A stretch of DNA of 11,390 nt, from assembly GCA_001564205.1 (NCBI GenBank), contig LKMY01000037.1, positions 1-11,390 of the forward strand, written 5' to 3'. The position numbers and the translations under genes were made by a program. Origin of the DNA: Nanohaloarchaea archaeon PL-Br10_U2g5. Lineage in GTDB: Archaea > Halobacteriota > Halobacteria > Halobacteriales > Haloferacaceae. Numbering within the stretch: position 1 is the stretch's first letter; every line of letters starts with the position of its first letter. Positions 6,659 through 11,390 of this stretch are shown in pieces. Under the pieces are notes generated by a model. That model saw only the letters and a program-made list of their open reading frames with translations, was not told the origin of the DNA and did no database searches.

Positions 6659-7120
6659 ATGCGCGTCAGCGTTATCGGGGGGAGTTCGATCGGTCCGGAG
6701 ACGGCGACAGTTGCCGAGGAACTAGGAAAACAGCTCGCGAGCCGCGGCCACACCGTCGTTTGTGGCGGACTCGGAGGCGTTATGGAGGCCGTCTGTCGCG
6801 GCGCGAGCGAGGCGGGTGGAGAGAGTATCGGCATTCTCCCGACCGACCGCCGTGAGGACGCGAACCCATACGTCACGACGCCGATCGCGACCGGGCTCGG
6901 CCACGCGCGCAACGCGCTCGTGGTGATGAACGGCGACGCCGCCATCGCGGTCAACGGCTCGTACGGTACGCTCTCCGAGATCGGGCTCGCACTCGCACAC
7001 GGCCGAGCGGTCGCCGGACTCGATACGCACGACATCGAGGGTGTCGAGGCGGTCAAATCACCGGCAGCGGCGGTCTGCCACGTGGAGGCTGAAGCCGCCG
7101 GAACGGGCCGAGACGCGTGA
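6659..7120 (+). CDS. TIGR00725/LOG-like Rossmann-fold protein
   Basis: The 153-residue protein begins MRVSVIGGSS, a Rossmann first strand, then CGGLGGVM (35-42), GLGHARN (79-85) and NGSYGTLSE (99-107). These match the order of the SLOG/LOG nucleotide-binding fold, in the subgroup named TIGR00725. Classical LOG cytokinin-activating phosphoribohydrolases have PGGxGTxxE; here the same loop is NGSYGTLSE, so LOG activity should not be assumed. A longer frame runs upstream to 6251, but it lies over the promoter and the divergent HAD gene; the ATG at 6659 has a TATA-like box at the right distance and gives a family-length protein. The C-terminal 20 residues are Ala/Glu-rich and probably disordered. 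It ends one base from the convergent DUF4013 gene. Likely role: binding or hydrolysis of a nucleotide-derived ligand. Confidence 0.88.
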   Translation: MRVSVIGGSSIGPETATVAEELGKQLASRGHTVVCGGLGGVMEAVCRGASEAGGESIGILPTDRREDANPYVTTPIATGLGHARNALVVMNGDAAIAVNGSYGTLSEIGLALAHGRAVAGLDTHDIEGVEAVKSPAAAVCHVEAEAAGTGRDA

Positions 7121-7121
7121 C

Positions 7122-7898
7122 TCAGAGCGTTTCTGAGGCGGCCGGTTCGATTTCTCCGACGCTGGAAAAGCTGGGCCACGACCGACCGATGACGGAGTAC
7201 GCGGCGACGCTGAAATAGAACCCGACGAACGCGCCGGCGATGGTCCCGAGTATCGGGACGACGTTGAGAACGGCGGCAACGAGCCCGCCGATCAGGAGCA
7301 CGGCGAACATCGCGACCCACGCGACGGCGTACGACCGGGACGTCCAGATCGGTTTTAGCGTCCCGACGTCGAATCCGGAGCCGATCGACCGCGTCCGGGC
7401 GAAGTTCGCCAGCGCCGCCGGAAGCAGGTACCCGACGAGGAGCGCGAGGGCGAACGACAGTATCCCGCCGAGGAGAATGCCGATCACCCCGAGGCCGCCT
7501 AAGGCGCCGTCTCCGCCGACACCGATACCCACGATACCGACGAGCACTCCCCCGACACCGACGAGCAACGGGATGAAGCCGTAGGCGATACCGATCACCG
7601 CGGCCTTGATCCCCGTGACCGTCATCTCCCCGAACTCGTCGAATTCGGGCGGAACCTCGTCGCCAGCGGCGGTGCGGTCGAACACTCGCACGAGGTACCC
7701 GGCGAGAACGAACAGCGGAACGACGAGGAAGCTAAATATCGTGAGGAGACCGCCGATGAGCACGATTTTCACCACGTCGTCGCTCTCGGCAGGGTATCGT
7801 ATCGCCGACTCTAACGCCTCGGTCAGTCCGCCGTAATCACCACTGTTCGCGGATCTGCGTCGGGCTTGCATCCCAGTGTCGCCTTTGTCGTTCACCAT
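7122..7898 (-). CDS. DUF4013 membrane protein
   Basis: The 258-residue protein has a short charged N-terminus (1-40), then about five hydrophobic segments (roughly 45-70, 97-125, 133-160, 190-212, 216-236). The stretch SAIRYPAESDDVVKIVLIGG and the following GYLVRV…PPEFDEFGE match the DUF4013 family common in haloarchaea and methanogens, which has no established function. Long Gly-rich hydrophobic runs (110-147) are typical. The ATG at 7898 is preceded by a strong TATA-like box at 7928-7935, leaving a short leader; an internal ATG at residue 10 is an alternative. The gene lies tail to tail with the LOG-like gene with only base 7121 between the stop codons. Confidence 0.88.
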   Translation of the reverse strand: MVNDKGDTGMQARRRSANSGDYGGLTEALESAIRYPAESDDVVKIVLIGGLLTIFSFLVVPLFVLAGYLVRVFDRTAAGDEVPPEFDEFGEMTVTGIKAAVIGIAYGFIPLLVGVGGVLVGIVGIGVGGDGALGGLGVIGILLGGILSFALALLVGYLLPAALANFARTRSIGSGFDVGTLKPIWTSRSYAVAWVAMFAVLLIGGLVAAVLNVVPILGTIAGAFVGFYFSVAAYSVIGRSWPSFSSVGEIEPAASETL

Positions 7899-7927
7899 GA
7901 GATATCCTTGGAGTTGACACGAGGCGG

Positions 7928-7935
7928 ATATATAG
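7928..7935 (-). promoter_or_regulatory. TATA-like box of the DUF4013 gene
   Basis: ATATATAG on the plus strand (CTATATAT on the minus strand) begins 30 bases upstream of the ATG at 7898. It is the most AT-rich promoter element in the window. Confidence 0.65.
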
Positions 7936-7967
7936 TTATACTTCCGTTGCGCCGCCTGTTAGCGCCG

Positions 7968-7983
7968 AAATACCACGGTATTT
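7968..7983. repeat. Inverted repeat AAATACC-AC-GGTATTT
   Basis: Perfect 7-bp arms with a two-base centre lie 33 bp upstream of the DUF4013 TATA-like box, in the gap after dph2. The site suits an operator for DUF4013; as a hairpin it could also help end the dph2 transcript. Confidence 0.5.
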
Positions 7984-8053
7984 TCGAGACGAGTCATCAA
8001 AGGGGGCGAAAGCCAATCCGAACGATCCAGAGTGGGGATGAGAGGAATGAAAC

Positions 8054-8092
8054 CGTTACCAAGTGTCCTGAAAATCGTTACCAGGTGTCGTG
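8054..8092. repeat. 17-bp imperfect direct repeat at the dph2 3' end
   Basis: CGTTACCAAGTGTCCTG (8054-8070) and CGTTACCAGGTGTCGTG (8076-8092) differ at two positions. On the minus strand the second holds the last dph2 codons and stop (GACACCTGGTAACG) and the first repeats them just downstream. Confidence 0.85.
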
Positions 8093-9121
8093 GAACGTGT
8101 CGAACTCGATCGAGTCGAGCGGCTTCTCGCCGATCGCGGCCTCGTACTCCCCGGGGGTCAACATCGGCTTGTGGAACCGGGGACCGTCGTCGGTCGTGAT
8201 GCGTGGACAGCCGGTGTTGACGAACGCGTCCATATCGAAGTTACGCAGGCGGTCCGGCGTCACCTCGTCCATCGTGATCAGGTAGGCGTTCTCGTTGTTC
8301 TCGACTATATCTTGGGCGGTCTCCCAGCGGCCCTGTCCGATCTTCGTGCAGAAGATGACGCCCCACTTCTCTGCGCTCATCGCCTTGTGAACCGAGGCGT
8401 ACCGCTGTTTGAGGAACTGGTCGTGTTCCGCGACGGAGACGGCGTTGTTGACGGGATCGGCGATGACGACGCGCTTTTCGGGGTGTTCCATCGCGAGACC
8501 GACCGGGTGGAACTTGCCACCGCCGACGTACAACACCTGGTCGGCGGGGATATCCGCGGAGGCGTAGTTGCAGCCGAGCACCTGCCCCTCCTTCGTGAGT
8601 CGGTCGTCGCCGCGTCGGGTGTGAACCTCGTAGCCGCGCTCCTCTAACCAGTCGGTCATCTCCTCGAAGCGGTTCATGTGTTGAGCCGTCGTCACGAGCC
8701 CAACGTCGGGGTTCTCCTCCGGCGGCGAAAGCTCCTCGTCGACCGCGTCTTCCATGATCGGGAACGGGTCAACGTTCGAGAACAGCGGGACGTAGACGAT
8801 GCTGTCGGACTCTTTCATCGGTGTGTGGCCGAAGTGGACGAAGACGTCCGTCCGGCGCATCAGGTACGTGTCGAGATCGCAGGCCCCGTAGCACGGCTGC
8901 CCCGAGAGCATGAACGTGACATCGTCGGGCGCCGCCTCGCGGAGGTCGTCAGCGACTTTCGGGCCGCGGCGTTTGAGCCCCTCTGGGAACTGGAGACCGA
9001 CTTTCGAGGCGTCACGCTCTTCGATGGCCTCGACGATTCGGTCGAGTTCGTAGTCCCACTCGCGGTCGTGTTTCAGGGCCATCCCCGTTTTTGTGAGGTC
9101 GCCCTCCGTGGAGCCGCTCAT
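8078..9121 (-). CDS. dph2: Diphthamide biosynthesis enzyme Dph2 (2-(3-amino-3-carboxypropyl)histidine synthase)
   Basis: The 347-residue protein is the archaeal Dph1/Dph2 type that starts diphthamide synthesis: it moves the 3-amino-3-carboxypropyl group of S-adenosylmethionine to a histidine of translation factor aEF2, using an unusual radical-SAM chemistry. The three widely spaced cluster cysteines are visible: C77 in GQPCYGACD, C184 in LGCNYAS and C305 in NTGCPRI, one per repeated domain. Other conserved stretches are VGLQFPEGL (41-49), VHFGHTP (95-101) and YVGGGKFHPVG (198-208). Archaeal enzymes of this type are homodimers, so no partner gene is needed. The ATG at 9121 is supported by a TATA-like TTTAA 27-31 bases upstream; Met14 is an alternative start. 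It is divergent from the hydrolase at 9250. The last codons are duplicated downstream as a short direct repeat. Confidence 0.95.
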   Translation of the reverse strand: MSGSTEGDLTKTGMALKHDREWDYELDRIVEAIEERDASKVGLQFPEGLKRRGPKVADDLREAAPDDVTFMLSGQPCYGACDLDTYLMRRTDVFVHFGHTPMKESDSIVYVPLFSNVDPFPIMEDAVDEELSPPEENPDVGLVTTAQHMNRFEEMTDWLEERGYEVHTRRGDDRLTKEGQVLGCNYASADIPADQVLYVGGGKFHPVGLAMEHPEKRVVIADPVNNAVSVAEHDQFLKQRYASVHKAMSAEKWGVIFCTKIGQGRWETAQDIVENNENAYLITMDEVTPDRLRNFDMDAFVNTGCPRITTDDGPRFHKPMLTPGEYEAAIGEKPLDSIEFDTFHDTW

Positions 9122-9147
9122 GTCGAACGAATTGTGCGGCTGGACGG

Positions 9148-9152
9148 TTAAA
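9148..9152 (-). promoter_or_regulatory. TATA-like box of dph2
   Basis: GGTTTAACC on the minus strand (core 9148-9152) is centred about 29 bases upstream of the dph2 ATG. Confidence 0.5.
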
Positions 9153-9181
9153 CCGCGCGTTCGGCGGCCGGGCGAGCGATC

Positions 9182-9194
9182 GTTTGTGACAAAC
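9182..9194. promoter_or_regulatory. Palindrome GTTTGT-G-ACAAAC in the divergent dph2/hydrolase gap
   Basis: A perfect 13-nt palindrome (6-bp arms, one central base) sits 30 bp upstream of the dph2 TATA-like box and 56 bp before the hydrolase ATG. Its size and place suit a dimeric regulator site, but the regulator is unknown and a match of this size may be chance. Confidence 0.4.
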
Positions 9195-9249
9195 CGCTAC
9201 TGCTGCCGCGGTCGACAGACCGAAACCCCGAGGCGGCGAACGTCCTACT

Positions 9250-9912
9250 ATGTCCGAGCTTCCACTTAATCACATCCACGTCGCACCGGATGACGCCGAC
9301 GCCGACGGGCCGGCCGTCTTCGTTCTACACGGACGCGGTGCCGACGAGGAGGACCTGCTCCCGGTCGCACGTCACCTCCCGGACGACCTCCACGTGATCA
9401 GTCTCCGCGCGCCGGACCCGCTGCAGGGCGGCTATACGTGGTACGACCTCGATCTCTCCGGCGGCGGTCTCGAACAGAGCCAGCCCGACGCCGCCGGCTT
9501 CCGTCGCAGCCTCGATCTGATCGCAGACAGCGTCGAAGCTGCGACGGAAGCGTACGATCTCGACGCCGACCGGCTCGGCCTGCTTGGGTTCAGCCAGGGG
9601 GCGATCACCAGCCTCTCGCTCGTCTTAGAGGAGCCAGATCGATACGCGTGGGTCGTCGCGCTCCACGGCTATCTCGCGGATTCGCACGCCGAGTTCGCTC
9701 CTGACGGCGTCGCGGGAAAACCCGTCTTCGTCGGCGCCGGATCGGGTGATCGCGTGATTCCATCGGCGCGGTCGACCGCCGCGGCCGAGCGGTTCGTCGA
9801 GATAGGTGCTGACGTCACACATGACAGCTATCCCGGAGGTCACGGGATCGGACAGTCGGAGCTTGCCGACGTCGTCGCGTTCGTCGAGGCGCAGCTGACG
9901 TCGGCGATGTAG
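9250..9912 (+). CDS. Alpha/beta hydrolase of the phospholipase/carboxylesterase family
   Basis: The 220-residue protein has the family's compact alpha/beta-hydrolase layout: oxyanion-hole motif HGRGADEEDL (27-36), nucleophile elbow GFSQG with Ser115 (113-117), an acidic residue Asp167 in GAGSGDRVIP, and catalytic His198 in GGHGIG. This is the PF02230-type set of carboxylesterases and acyl-protein-thioesterase relatives; it should hydrolyse short acyl or thio esters in the cytoplasm. No signal peptide or membrane segment is seen. The ATG at 9250 gives the usual family length. No clear TATA-like box lies 25-35 bases upstream (only CGAAAC near 9221), so its promoter is weak or atypical. It is divergent from dph2 and followed by the separately promoted YlbF-family gene. 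Confidence 0.92.
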   Translation: MSELPLNHIHVAPDDADADGPAVFVLHGRGADEEDLLPVARHLPDDLHVISLRAPDPLQGGYTWYDLDLSGGGLEQSQPDAAGFRRSLDLIADSVEAATEAYDLDADRLGLLGFSQGAITSLSLVLEEPDRYAWVVALHGYLADSHAEFAPDGVAGKPVFVGAGSGDRVIPSARSTAAAERFVEIGADVTHDSYPGGHGIGQSELADVVAFVEAQLTSAM

Positions 9913-9922
9913 CAGCCGGCAG

Positions 9923-9937
9923 GGCGGTCCGACCGCC
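9923..9937. terminator. Short palindrome between the hydrolase and YlbF genes
   Basis: GGCGGTC-C-GACCGCC is a perfect 15-nt palindrome that can fold as a 5-bp stem with a TCCGA loop just after the hydrolase stop. There is no T-run directly after it, so termination is only one possibility; it could be a binding site. Confidence 0.3.
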
Positions 9938-9949
9938 GCCTCCGGCAGG

Positions 9950-9955
9950 TTAAAA
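9950..9955 (+). promoter_or_regulatory. TATA-like box of the YlbF-family gene
   Basis: TTAAAA lies 24-29 bases before the ATG at 9979, in a GC-rich surrounding. Confidence 0.55.
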
Positions 9956-9978
9956 CCGACCCGGACCGACGATCCGGT

Positions 9979-10353
9979 ATGAGCGTCGAACAGGCGTCCA
10001 TCGAGGATCTTGGCCGTGAGCTCGGCGAGCGGATCGCCCGAACCCCCGAGTACGAGCGCTTCGAAGCGGCCCGCGAGGCCGTCCAGCGCGACGAAGAGGT
10101 ACAGACACAGATCGACGAGTTCGAACAGCTCCGATCGGAGTTCATACAGGCCCGACAGAGCGGTCAAGCGACGAACGCCGACCTCCACCGCGTGCAGGAC
10201 GCACAAGACGAGCTCCACTCGATGCCCGTCATGAGCGAGTTCCTCGACGCACAAGACGAGCTGTCGGACACCCTCCAAAGCGTGAACGAGGCGATCTCCG
10301 ACCCACTCGCAGTCGACTTTGGCGGCGAGGCAGGCGGCTGCTGTCAGGACTAA
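9979..10353 (+). CDS. YlbF/YmcA-family protein with Cys-Cys tail
   Basis: The 124-residue, almost wholly helical and very acidic protein matches the YlbF/YmcA (DUF964) family: an opening helix (LGRELGERIARTPEYERFEAA, about 11-31), long coiled-coil-like helices to residue 105, then a short tail GGEAGGCCQD with Cys121 and Cys122. In Bacillus subtilis the family members RicF and RicA work in a complex with RicT that binds iron-sulfur clusters and affects RNase Y-dependent mRNA processing and development; archaea lack RNase Y as such, so that role should not be carried over. The C-terminal cysteines suggest a metal or cluster contact. AQDEL appears twice (74-78, 91-95), encoded by a 17-bp direct repeat (10198-10214 and 10246-10262). 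The gene has its own TATA-like box at 9950 and ends 116 bases before the MinD-like gene. Confidence 0.87.
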   Translation: MSVEQASIEDLGRELGERIARTPEYERFEAAREAVQRDEEVQTQIDEFEQLRSEFIQARQSGQATNADLHRVQDAQDELHSMPVMSEFLDAQDELSDTLQSVNEAISDPLAVDFGGEAGGCCQD

Positions 10354-10439
10354 CGGAGTCGCCGGCGACCGCAAGACTGATCGAACCTCCTGCGATCGTA
10401 TGCCATCCGCCGTCACCCGCTTGCTCGCCTTCACCCACT

Positions 10440-10447
10440 TTTATATC
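10440..10447 (+). promoter_or_regulatory. TATA-like box of the MinD-like gene
   Basis: TTTATATC begins 30 bases before the GTG at 10470. It supports that start and a leaderless message covering the MinD-like gene and probably the KaiC-like gene behind it. Confidence 0.65.
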
Positions 10448-10469
10448 AGATAGCGACGCAACCCGCCCC

Positions 10470-11141
10470 GTGATAGCCGTAGCCGGCGGGAAAGGTGGCA
10501 GCGGGAAGACGACCACGACGGTCGGGCTCGCTCGAGCACTGTCGAGGCGAGGGGCCCCGGTGGTGGCCGCGGACGCCGACTGGGACCTCCCGAACCTCGA
10601 GCGCCTCGCGACAGAGACGAGCCGAAGGGCCAGCCGAAAGGACTCGTCGACAATCGTCGACGTGATCCGCGCCGACGGACGACTCCATCCGGAACGGTCT
10701 GCGCCGACGGTCCTCGCAGCGCCCGAGAACCCGCGCGATATCGACGCGAGCGTAGCCCTCGAATCGCTCGATGGCTTTGTTCCAGACGACGCACCGGTCC
10801 TCTTGGACTGCCCGGCAGGAGCCTCACCAGACGCAGTTGCACCGCTTCGAGTCGCCGACCGAACTCTTCTCGTGACCCCGCTTCGCCGACCGGCGTTGCG
10901 TGACGTCGCGAAGACGGCCGCGATCGCACGGCGACTGGAGTGCCCGCCCATCGGCGTTGTCGTCGTCCGTGCCCCGTCGGTTCCGGATCCAGTGGCGGAC
11001 CTGCTCGGCTGTCCCGTCCTCGGACCGGTCCCGTCGCGCGATCCGGAGCCGCTGTCGGACCCGGAAGTCGAGTCCGCGTACGATCGTATCGCGAACTCCC
11101 TCGTCAAAAAATACGGGAGCGACCGGTGGCGAGTCGCCTGA
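10470..11141 (+). CDS. MinD/ParA-family ATPase
   Basis: The 223-residue protein starts MIAVAGGKGGSGKTTTT. This contains the deviant Walker A KGGSGKTT (8-15) with the signature Lys8 that marks the MinD/ParA/SIMIBI class. The A' region is AADADWDLPNLE (33-44) with Asp37, and the Walker B-like strand is VLLDCPAG (110-117). Such ATPases dimerise on ATP and place proteins or DNA at membranes, poles or nucleoids; archaeal MinD paralogues affect motility, chemoreceptor placement and cell shape rather than the division ring. It is shorter than bacterial MinD (about 260-270). The C-terminus (SLVKKYGSDRWRVA) could be a basic amphipathic membrane helix, but this is weak. The GTG start is fixed by the motif position and the TATA-like box at 10440. 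The KaiC-like gene starts 25 bases downstream, so the two are probably cotranscribed. Confidence 0.9.
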   Translation: MIAVAGGKGGSGKTTTTVGLARALSRRGAPVVAADADWDLPNLERLATETSRRASRKDSSTIVDVIRADGRLHPERSAPTVLAAPENPRDIDASVALESLDGFVPDDAPVLLDCPAGASPDAVAPLRVADRTLLVTPLRRPALRDVAKTAAIARRLECPPIGVVVVRAPSVPDPVADLLGCPVLGPVPSRDPEPLSDPEVESAYDRIANSLVKKYGSDRWRVA

Positions 11142-11166
11142 GCGAGCCTCCGCCAGTGGTGACGCC

Positions 11167-11390
11167 GTGAGCGAACCGCAGATCCATCGACGCCCTCTCA
11201 TGTTCCATCGACAGAGCCAAACGTCCGGGGACGGCAGCGATCGTATGGAGACGCTCCCGACCGGTATCTCGGTGCTGGACAGGGAGTTCAACGGTGGGCT
11301 CCCGAGCGGCAGTGTCGTCGTGTTGAAAGCCGATCCGGCGAGCCAGTCGGAGCTCATCTTGGACCGGTTCACTCGGGTTCGCGGCTGTAG
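11167..11390 (+). CDS. KaiC/RecA-like protein with degenerate P-loop, 3' part outside window
   Basis: The frame runs from GTG at 11167 off the right edge (74 codons seen). METLPTGISVLDREFNGGLP (27-46) followed by SGSVVVL is the classic opening of RecA/RadA/KaiC-type ATPase domains. At the place where these have GxxGxGKT the protein has ADPASQSE (55-62), with no Lys-Thr, so it probably does not bind ATP in the normal way. I recall similar haloarchaeal proteins with a PASQSEL loop, so this looks like a lineage trait rather than decay. The start is uncertain: GTG 11167 lies 25 bases after the MinD-like stop and begins VSEPQ; Met27 at 11245 would start right at the conserved domain, and another ATG lies at 11200. 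The tight spacing suggests a shared operon and joint function with the MinD-like ATPase. Confidence 0.78.
   Translation, partial: MSEPQIHRRPLMFHRQSQTSGDGSDRMETLPTGISVLDREFNGGLPSGSVVVLKADPASQSELILDRFTRVRGC

Noticed and set aside
6251..7120. Longer version of the LOG-like protein starting at 6251
   Set aside because: The extra N-terminus overlaps the HAD gene and both promoters. The Rossmann domain begins at the ATG at 6659, which has its own TATA-like box.
10229..11107. 292-codon minus-strand frame opposite the MinD-like gene
   Set aside because: Ser/Arg/Thr/Gly-rich antisense frame with no motif; the plus-strand ATPase has unmistakable nucleotide-binding motifs.
1..11390. Insertion sequence, integrase, toxin-antitoxin or defence system
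   Set aside because: No transposase, integrase or recognisable defence domain is encoded, and no target-site duplications or terminal inverted repeats flank any segment.

Overview
The window looks like a chromosomal segment of a haloarchaeon, most probably Halorubrum or a close relative. The evidence is the very high GC content, strongly acidic proteins (Asp/Glu-rich), GTG as well as ATG starts, and a TATA-like box 20-31 bases before most start codons with almost no room for a leader. Archaeal marker genes are present: Dph2, an XPD/Rad3-type helicase, DUF4013, and a MinD/KaiC-like pair. Genus level is inference.

Layout. 1-261: end of a small TRAM-domain gene, possibly cut by the window edge. 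259-358: four perfect tandem copies of a 25-bp unit; the first copy supplies the TRAM stop codon. 410-1585 (+): creatinase/prolidase-fold (M24) protein whose metal ligands are largely replaced. 1598-1750 (-): a 50-residue putative zinc-finger protein. 1831-4209 (-): XPD/DinG-like helicase, with a 12-TM MFS transporter (4290-5477, -) upstream. 5478-5839: a 362-bp gene-free, very GC-rich stretch with strong hairpins. 5840-6499 (-): HAD phosphatase, divergent from 6659-7120 (+): TIGR00725/LOG-like Rossmann protein. 7122-7898 (-): DUF4013 membrane protein, tail to tail with the LOG-like gene with one base between them. 8078-9121 (-): dph2, divergent from 9250-9912 (+): phospholipase/carboxylesterase-type hydrolase. 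9979-10353 (+): YlbF-family protein ending in Cys-Cys. 10470-11141 (+): MinD/ParA-like ATPase, followed 25 bp later by the start of a KaiC/RecA-like protein with a degenerate P-loop (11167 to the window end).

Most of this is ordinary haloarchaeal housekeeping sequence with short, independently promoted units. I found no mobile element, CRISPR array, tRNA or rRNA. The points most worth following are the creatinase-like M24 protein, the MinD plus pseudo-KaiC pair, the 25-bp tandem array beside a promoter, the structured GC-rich gap, the small zinc-finger gene, and the helicase start, which is better placed at the GTG at 4209 than at the upstream overlapping GTG.
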